This document shows positions 1 to 4,544 of a stretch of 6,491 bases of DNA, piece after piece. Origin of the DNA: Chitinophagaceae bacterium (GTDB lineage: Bacteria > Bacteroidota > Bacteroidia > Chitinophagales > Chitinophagaceae); contig JAIEQT010000227.1 in the NCBI GenBank assembly GCA_019747455.1, forward strand, positions 1 to 6,491. Reading direction: 5' to 3'. The notes under the pieces were generated by a model. It was not told where the DNA came from. It made no database searches and saw only the letters and a program-made list of their open reading frames with translations. Within the stretch, counting starts at the first letter, position 1, and the number at the start of each line of letters is the position of its first letter. The translations under genes and the position numbers were made by a program.

Positions 1-928
1 TAGCAGCATTATTAAGTTCAATTATGGGTTTTGTAATTTCAACAGATAGTACATAACTGATGAGTAAGCCTACAGCAAATACGATCCCGATAAGTCCGAG
101 GAATATCCATTCGAGTTTTTCTAGATCTTTTTCGTAAGATTTTTTTATAGAAACAATAATCGCTTTTACCTGCTCATCTGTTTTTTTACTTTGTTCGGAT
201 AGTTCACTTCGTAAACCCTTTTGTTTATTAAATCCGATACTATTTTCTAATGAAATAATACGTTTAAATGTGTTATTGTAGCTAGTTAGTACGGCTAATG
301 TTGAGGCACTGCTTGCATATTGTTGCATGGCATTTGTAATGAGTGTATCAAATGCTATAGCAGCTTTATTGTCTTTCATGAAAACATATTGCTGCTCTTT
401 TCTTTTAAGTGCCTCAACAATAGTTGGGTTAATCAAACGGCTTCGAATTAATTCTTTTGTAAAATTATCTAAGCTCCCAGCTAATCCGGCGGTGCCAAAT
501 CCGAGCTGTTTCACAGAATCTATCATTCTCCCAAAAAGGGCATCTTGAAAATGAACTTGATGCGTAACTTGTAAAATTCTTTCTTTGATTTCGGGCCTAC
601 TACTTAGTTCGTTTTTATTTATGATTAAAAGATCGGCATCAATATCTTTTAATAAACTATTATGCCTTACAATAGCTTCGCTATAGCCGGTCTTGTAAAA
701 ATCTTCTGCATATCTCTCATTCAATAAAAAATCCTGCTTTGCTTCATTTTGTTGCTGAGAACGTATACGGATATCCTCTACTTTCGATAATAGCTCTTCG
801 ATACGCAGTCTTTTATCATTTACTTTTATAGTGATATAAATGACGCCCACCGTTATCAATAGAATAAGCGAATGAGAGATAAAAAGCTTGTTCCGTATAC
901 TCAGATTTCTAAAAGGATTCTTCAACAT
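1..928 (-). CDS. Membrane sensor protein, N-terminal part (probable HAMP-domain histidine kinase)
   Basis: This is the first 309 codons of a gene that runs leftwards off the window, read from an ATG at 928-926; the frame is open throughout. The protein starts with a short basic cytoplasmic tail (MLKNPFRNLSIRNK), then one membrane segment at about residues 14-34. An extracytoplasmic, mostly helical region of about 235 residues follows, then a second membrane segment at about 273-294. The start of a HAMP linker (residues 298-305, ITKPIIEL) marks entry into the cytoplasm. The outer region carries DFLLNERY near residue 66 and IGF..K.GLRSEL near 231-243. These resemble the helical bimodular type of ligand-binding domain found in sensor kinases and chemoreceptors (family memory, not a search). 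The output domain lies outside the window. A histidine kinase is most likely in Bacteroidota, but a chemoreceptor or another HAMP protein is not excluded. It is divergent from the ABC-F gene across 60 bp. A weak TAnnTTTG-like box (TCAGTTTG, minus strand 944-937) lies just ahead of the ATG. Confidence 0.8.
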   Translation of the reverse strand, partial: MLKNPFRNLSIRNKLFISHSLILLITVGVIYITIKVNDKRLRIEELLSKVEDIRIRSQQQNEAKQDFLLNERYAEDFYKTGYSEAIVRHNSLLKDIDADLLIINKNELSSRPEIKERILQVTHQVHFQDALFGRMIDSVKQLGFGTAGLAGSLDNFTKELIRSRLINPTIVEALKRKEQQYVFMKDNKAAIAFDTLITNAMQQYASSASTLAVLTSYNNTFKRIISLENSIGFNKQKGLRSELSEQSKKTDEQVKAIIVSIKKSYEKDLEKLEWIFLGLIGIVFAVGLLISYVLSVEITKPIIELNNAA

Positions 929-951
929 GCTACAAACAAACTGATTGGGGG

Positions 952-984
952 TTGATGTTTTAGCGCCTAAGATACTTAGTTTTG
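952..984 (+). promoter_or_regulatory. Putative Bacteroidota-type promoter of the ABC-F gene
   Basis: A perfect TAnnTTTG -7 box (TAGTTTTG, 977-984) lies in the divergent gap, with a TTG at 952-954 as a possible -33 element. The 22-base spacing is slightly longer than the usual 19-21. The box ends only 4 bases before the ATG at 989. Transcription should begin close to or at the start codon, which would give a leaderless or nearly leaderless mRNA. The assignment rests on the consensus match alone. Confidence 0.5.
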
Positions 985-988
985 CCGG

Positions 989-2869
989 ATGCATTATGTT
1001 TCAGTTGAAGGGCTTACCAAAAGCTATGGAATTAACCCTCTTTTTAAGAATATCTCATTTCATATCAATGAAGGGGATAAAATTGCGTTGATCGCCCGAA
1101 ACGGAGTAGGAAAATCTACCCTGTTAAGGATATTGGCCGGTAAAGAAACGCCCGATTCCGGCACTTTCAAGATTAATAAAGAGGTTACCGTGGCTCTTTT
1201 TGAACAAGACCCTCAATTTCAAGAAGATAAAACTGTACTTGAAAATATCTTCCAGCTAAACCATCCCATACTTAATATTATAAAAAAATATGAAGCCGCT
1301 TTGGATGCTGATGATAGTGAGCAAATTGGCGATTTGATCATTCAAATGGATGATTTGGGAGCCTGGGATTTTGAAGCAAAGGTTAAGCAGATATTGAGCA
1401 AACTGAATATCCATCATTTGAATAATCCGGTTAAGGAATTAAGTGGTGGGCAGCGAAAAAGAATAGCCCTAGCCAAAACCCTTATAGATATTGGTTTTGC
1501 ACATCAGCATACCCTTTTAATGATGGATGAACCTACCAATCATTTGGATGTTGAAATGATTGAGTGGCTGGAGCATTATTTAGACCAACAAAATGTTACG
1601 TTATTGCTGGTAAGTCATGATCGTTATTTCTTAGATGCCGTATGTAGTGAAATTTGGGAATTAGATCGAGAGCGATTGCAAACCTATACGGGAGATTATG
1701 AGCGCTATATGGAAGAAAAAGCTGCGAGGCTTGAGAGTGAGCAAGCAAGTATAGATAAAGCTCGTAATACCTATAGAAAAGAATTGGAGTGGATGCGCAA
1801 ACAGCCGCGTGCCAGAACTACTAAAAGTAAAAGCAGGCAAGATCGTTTTTATGAGGTAGAAGCCAGGGCCAAACAAAAATTGGTAGATACCCAACTGCAA
1901 CTAGAGGTTAAAATGAGTAGGTTAGGAGGCAAAATAGTAGAGCTTAAAAAAGTATATAAATCTTTTGGCGATTTGCCTATACTGAAAGGATTTGATTACA
2001 CTTTTGCCAAAGGTGAGCGTATTGGTATTATTGGTAAAAATGGAGTAGGGAAATCTACTTTTTTAAATATCCTTCAACTTTTAGAATCTGCCGATAGTGG
2101 AAAAATTAATATTGGTGATACGGTGGTATTTGGTAGTTTTTCTCAGCAAGGATTAATAATAAAGGAAGATTTGCGGGTGATTGAATATGTAAAAACTTTT
2201 GCTGAAAATTTCCCTTTGGCAAGTGGCGGAACGTTAAGTGCAGCGCAGTTCCTAGAGCTTTTTTTGTTTACACCCGATAAGCAATTTACTTATTTATCGG
2301 CCCTTAGCGGAGGGGAAAAAAAGCGTCTACAATTATTAACGGTTCTCTTTCGCAATCCTAATTTTTTAATTTTAGATGAGCCCACTAATGATTTAGACTT
2401 ACCTACATTAGCCGTACTGGAACAGTTTTTAACCGATTATCCCGGTTGTGTATTGATAGTATCACATGATCGATACTTTATGGATAGATTAGTTGATCAT
2501 TTATTCGTTTTTGAAGGCAATGCTGTTGTGCGTGATTTTCCCGGAAACTATAGCGAATATAGAATTTGGCAGAAGGACTCCTCCGCTGCAAAGGCGGGCC
2601 AAGATGACAAAGAAACGTCAGAACGTCGAGACGTAAGGACGGAAAAACAAAAGACAGTTGGGTTTAAAGAAAAAAGAGAATTTGAACTGTTAGAAAAAGA
2701 ATTGCCCGAACTCGAAAAAGAAAAGCAACAATTAGCCGATCAAATGAGTGCGGGCAATCTATCGTTCGAAAAAATTCAATTAATGAGTGAACGACTGATT
2801 CAAATTACTCATGAACTTGAAATAAAAGAAATGCGCTGGTTAGCGTTAAGTGAACTTATACAAAACTAA
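989..2869 (+). CDS. uup: Uup-like ABC-F family ATPase
   Basis: This is a soluble protein of 626 residues with two ABC ATPase domains in one chain and no membrane segments, typical of the ABC-F family. ABC-F proteins act on ribosomes near the exit site and are not transporters. Domain 1 has Walker A at 36-44 (ARNGVGKST), signature LSGGQ at 151-155, Walker B with D180/E181 and the switch histidine H210. Domain 2 has GKNGVGKST at 349-357, LSGGE at 439-443, D463/E464 and H493. All catalytic residues are present. A charged helical linker (about 240-315) joins the domains and corresponds to the tRNA-contacting linker of the family. The tail, about 557-622, is a predicted coiled coil beginning like the Uup tail (REFELLEKELPELEKE). 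Length and tail fit E. coli Uup (about 635 residues), linked to ribosome function and to precise excision of transposons. The ATG at 989 fits the family N-terminus and has no Shine-Dalgarno motif. The segment at about 530-558 is low-complexity and encoded by repeat-like DNA. An antibiotic-resistance ABC-F is less likely because of the Uup-type tail. Confidence 0.93.
   Translation: MHYVSVEGLTKSYGINPLFKNISFHINEGDKIALIARNGVGKSTLLRILAGKETPDSGTFKINKEVTVALFEQDPQFQEDKTVLENIFQLNHPILNIIKKYEAALDADDSEQIGDLIIQMDDLGAWDFEAKVKQILSKLNIHHLNNPVKELSGGQRKRIALAKTLIDIGFAHQHTLLMMDEPTNHLDVEMIEWLEHYLDQQNVTLLLVSHDRYFLDAVCSEIWELDRERLQTYTGDYERYMEEKAARLESEQASIDKARNTYRKELEWMRKQPRARTTKSKSRQDRFYEVEARAKQKLVDTQLQLEVKMSRLGGKIVELKKVYKSFGDLPILKGFDYTFAKGERIGIIGKNGVGKSTFLNILQLLESADSGKINIGDTVVFGSFSQQGLIIKEDLRVIEYVKTFAENFPLASGGTLSAAQFLELFLFTPDKQFTYLSALSGGEKKRLQLLTVLFRNPNFLILDEPTNDLDLPTLAVLEQFLTDYPGCVLIVSHDRYFMDRLVDHLFVFEGNAVVRDFPGNYSEYRIWQKDSSAAKAGQDDKETSERRDVRTEKQKTVGFKEKREFELLEKELPELEKEKQQLADQMSAGNLSFEKIQLMSERLIQITHELEIKEMRWLALSELIQN
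2583..2634. repeat. Cluster of short inverted repeats inside the ABC-F linker
   Basis: Three small inverted repeats lie side by side in the DNA coding for residues of about 532-549. They are CCGC/GCGG (2583-2586 with 2594-2597), TGAC/GTCA (2605-2608 with 2617-2620), and ACGTC-GA-GACGT (2623-2634). The stretch is visibly richer in G and C than the flanking coding DNA and encodes a variable, charged linker between the second ATPase domain and the coiled coil. It resembles a decayed palindromic intergenic repeat taken into the frame, but that origin is inference. The repeats are short enough to occur by chance. Confidence 0.3.
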
Positions 2870-3290
2870 TTAACTCAACATCAAAAATCAGGGTGCTATT
2901 TGGTCCAATTTGCGCACTTACTTGTCTATCTCCGTATCCTAAATGGGGTGGTATAAAGAATCGCCATTTACTACCTGTTGGCATTAACTGCAATCCTTCT
3001 GTCCAACCCTTAATTACCATGTTCAATGGAAATGAGGCAGGTCGGCCTCGCTGTACAGATGAATCAAAAATTGTTCCATCAATTAAAGTGCCATGATAGT
3101 GACAGGTTACCTCATTATGCGCTTTTGGTTTTTCTCCTACGCCTATTGATAGTATCTGATATTGAAGACCACTTGGTAACTCAAATACCCCTTCCTTATT
3201 TTTATTCTCGGCTAAAAAATCTTGTCCTGCTTTCAAATTTGCGGCTGCTTTTTCAGCTTTCATTTGTGCTAATTGATCGGCTACTCCCAT
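2856..3290 (-). CDS. FKBP-type peptidyl-prolyl cis-trans isomerase (FklB-like)
   Basis: This 144-residue enzyme should speed cis-trans isomerisation of X-Pro bonds during protein folding. There is no signal peptide or lipobox, so a cytoplasmic location is expected, unlike the exported Mip/FkpA proteins. A short charged helix (about 1-30) stands where FklB and Mip have a longer dimerisation domain, and the FKBP domain covers about 38-144. The usual pocket residues are present: Y65 (VTCHYHG), F75 and D76 (TIFDSS), F87, V92-I93 and W96 (MVIKGW), Y119 (GYGD) and F136 (LIFDVEL). The order and wording of the domain (LIDGTIFDSS, GW.EGL.LMP.GSKW, P..LGYG) match the FklB branch. The start ATG follows an A-rich stretch with no Shine-Dalgarno motif. 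The gene converges on the ABC-F gene and their ends overlap by 14 bp. It diverges from the next gene across 97 AT-rich bases, in which I found no convincing promoter for either direction. Confidence 0.93.
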   Translation of the reverse strand: MGVADQLAQMKAEKAAANLKAGQDFLAENKNKEGVFELPSGLQYQILSIGVGEKPKAHNEVTCHYHGTLIDGTIFDSSVQRGRPASFPLNMVIKGWTEGLQLMPTGSKWRFFIPPHLGYGDRQVSAQIGPNSTLIFDVELISFV

Positions 3291-3387
3291 ATTATTTTTT
3301 TTTGCGAATGTATTATCTTTTTATTATCTAATTGTTATCTACAACTGGCATACCCTAAGCCCTGTATCTTGAGGTTTATTAATTTAT

Positions 3388-3738
3388 ATGAAAGCGATTG
3401 TAAATAAAACCGGTGAAACGGTAGCCTATTTATTTCTAACCATTATACTTGATAAGCATCAAAAGAATATTCTGGGAATTGTACTTGGAAATTGTGTTTT
3501 TGGTTCAAAAAAAGAGCCGGTTGGTAAGTTTTTCAATGATACTTTCAGGAAAAAAAACGGTAAGATTATTGCCCTTTTAGGAGAAAAATCAAATGCTAAA
3601 ACCCCTGATAATCAAGCTGATATTTTGCTGAAGGCATGGAAACGCTTATCAGAGTTGAAGGAGCATACTTGTGCTTGGGTGGAGGAGAAAGATAGCTGGA
3701 CCAAGGAAAGTTTTGAAGAATTATTGACAGAAAAATAA
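3388..3738 (+). CDS. Small protein resembling the 4-fold beta flower family, function unknown
   Basis: The protein has 116 residues and no signal peptide or clear membrane segment. The N-terminal part, about 1-66, consists of short strand-like units that repeat a similar pattern (VNKTGETVAYL; KNILGIVLGNCVFG; EPVGKFFNDTFR; NGKIIAL). This is what I recall from the '4-fold beta flower' domain of uncharacterised bacterial proteins, though no search was run. The C-terminal part, about 75-116, is predicted helical and ends in a conserved-looking region with one cysteine and several tryptophans (HTCAWVEEKDSWTKESFEELL). No catalytic motif is evident. Only 39 bases separate it from the SRP RNA gene, which has its own promoter, so the two are neighbours but probably separate transcripts. 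The gene is real by its sustained frame, sensible composition and plausible ATG after an AT-rich leader. Its biochemical role cannot be told from the sequence. Confidence 0.75.
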   Translation: MKAIVNKTGETVAYLFLTIILDKHQKNILGIVLGNCVFGSKKEPVGKFFNDTFRKKNGKIIALLGEKSNAKTPDNQADILLKAWKRLSELKEHTCAWVEEKDSWTKESFEELLTEK

Positions 3739-3743
3739 AATCG

Positions 3744-3773
3744 TTGCTTTTTTCCTGTCAATCCTTACTTTTG
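3744..3773 (+). promoter_or_regulatory. Promoter of the SRP RNA gene
   Basis: A TTG (3744-3746) as -33 element is followed after 19 bases by TACTTTTG (3766-3773), a perfect TAnnTTTG -7 box for the Bacteroidota primary sigma factor. The box ends 4 bases before the G at 3778 where the closing helix of the RNA begins. Promoter and RNA 5' end therefore support each other. Confidence 0.75.
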
Positions 3774-3777
3774 CGGC

Positions 3778-3872
3778 GGCAGGTCTCGCACGACCAGCTC
3801 CTGCTGAACCTCCCCAGGGCAGGAATGCAGCAAGGATAAGCGGTTGTAGCGGTGCGATGTGAGTAGCCTGCC
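3778..3872 (+). ncRNA. ffs: Small (4.5S-type) signal recognition particle RNA
   Basis: This RNA of about 95 nt is the scaffold of the bacterial signal recognition particle. It binds Ffh and helps dock ribosomes making membrane proteins onto FtsY. The ends pair as GGCAGG (3778-3783) with CCTGCC (3867-3872), and TCGCAC (3786-3791) pairs exactly with GTGCGA (3852-3857). GACC (3792-3795) can pair with GGTT (3842-3845). The apex has the conserved Ffh-binding domain: CCAGG (3814-3818), stem GCA (3819-3821), GGAA tetraloop (3822-3825), closing TGC (3826-3828), then AGCA. An outer CCT (3809-3811) pairs with AGG (3833-3835). There is no Alu domain, as expected for the short Gram-negative form. Both ends are inferred from pairing and from the promoter and could shift by a few bases. 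Confidence 0.92.
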
Positions 3873-3885
3873 ATTTTTATTTTTT
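3867..3885 (+). terminator. Possible terminator of the SRP RNA
   Basis: The 3' half of the RNA's own closing helix (CCTGCC) is followed by a T-rich run from 3874 to 3885 that is interrupted by a single A. This resembles an intrinsic terminator formed by the end of the mature RNA. It runs almost up to the transaldolase ATG, so read-through must be allowed if that gene has no promoter of its own. Confidence 0.45.
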
Positions 3886-3889
3886 ATAT

Positions 3890-4540
3890 ATGAAATTTTT
3901 CATCGATACGGGTAATCTCGCCCAAATTAAAGAAGCAAACGATTTGGGTATTTTGGATGGTGTTACAACCAATCCTTCTTTAATGGCTAAGGAAGGCATT
4001 AAGGGAGAAGAAGCGATTGCCAATCATTACAAAACGATTTGTGAATTAGTGGATGGTGATGTTAGCGCCGAAGTACTCTCAACCGATTTCGCCACAATGG
4101 TGGAAGAAGGTAAGAAACTCGCAGCTATTCACCCTAATATTGTGGTTAAAGTGCCCATGATTAAAGATGGGGTAAAAGCTATTAAGTGGTTTACCGATAA
4201 TGGTATCCGAACTAACTGTACGCTTATTTTTTCTGCCGGACAGGCTATTCTTGCTGCTAAAGCAGGCGCGTCTTATGTATCTCCTTTTATTGGAAGAATC
4301 GATGATAGCGGTTGGGATGGTATGGAGTTAATTGGTCAGATACGCCATATTTTTGATGTTCAACAGTACAAAACAGAGATACTGGCTGCATCCATCCGAA
4401 ACGCCTTACATATCATTAAAGCTGCGGAATTAGGAGCAGATATTTGTACTTGTCCACTCGATTCTATATTAGGTCTTCTAAAGCATCCCTTAACAGATAT
4501 TGGGTTAGCTAAGTTTTTAGAAGATGCCAAGAAAATGTAG
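3890..4540 (+). CDS. fsa: FSA/TalC-type transaldolase (fructose-6-phosphate aldolase family)
   Basis: This complete 216-residue cytoplasmic enzyme is a small class I aldolase that moves a dihydroxyacetone unit between sugar phosphates in the non-oxidative pentose phosphate pathway. The usual family length is about 215-220. Visible active-site elements are D6 (FFIDTGN), VTTNPS (25-30), the Schiff-base lysine K87 (VVKVPM), NCT.IFS (109-115), and S168/R170 (AASIRN), which bind the phosphate. At the position where E. coli FsaA has Tyr131 this protein has F133 (VSPFIGR). In this family phenylalanine goes with transaldolase rather than fructose-6-phosphate aldolase activity, so transaldolase is the better functional prediction despite the common family label. 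The ATG lies 17 bases after the SRP RNA with only an AT tract between and no Shine-Dalgarno motif. The gene ends 4 bases before the stop of the convergent peptidase gene, which leaves no room for a terminator. Confidence 0.93.
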   Translation: MKFFIDTGNLAQIKEANDLGILDGVTTNPSLMAKEGIKGEEAIANHYKTICELVDGDVSAEVLSTDFATMVEEGKKLAAIHPNIVVKVPMIKDGVKAIKWFTDNGIRTNCTLIFSAGQAILAAKAGASYVSPFIGRIDDSGWDGMELIGQIRHIFDVQQYKTEILAASIRNALHIIKAAELGADICTCPLDSILGLLKHPLTDIGLAKFLEDAKKM

Positions 4541-4544
4541 TTAC

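Noticed and set aside
327..548. Plus-strand ORF of 73 codons
   Set aside because: It is the antisense shadow of the membrane sensor gene, whose minus-strand frame is open for 309 codons with clear domain structure.
1661..1900. Minus-strand ORF of 79 codons inside the ABC-F gene
   Set aside because: It lies opposite the helical linker of a well-supported ABC-F protein and resembles no known family.
3026..3331. Plus-strand ORFs opposite the FKBP gene (2893-3096 and 3026-3331)
   Set aside because: Both are complementary to a clearly conserved FKBP domain. Their predicted residues are low-complexity and show no domain pattern.
3291..3387. Promoters for the FKBP and beta-flower genes in their shared gap
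   Set aside because: Partial matches exist (TACATTCG on the minus strand, TATCTTTT and TATCTTGA on the plus), but none has a -33 partner at the right distance.
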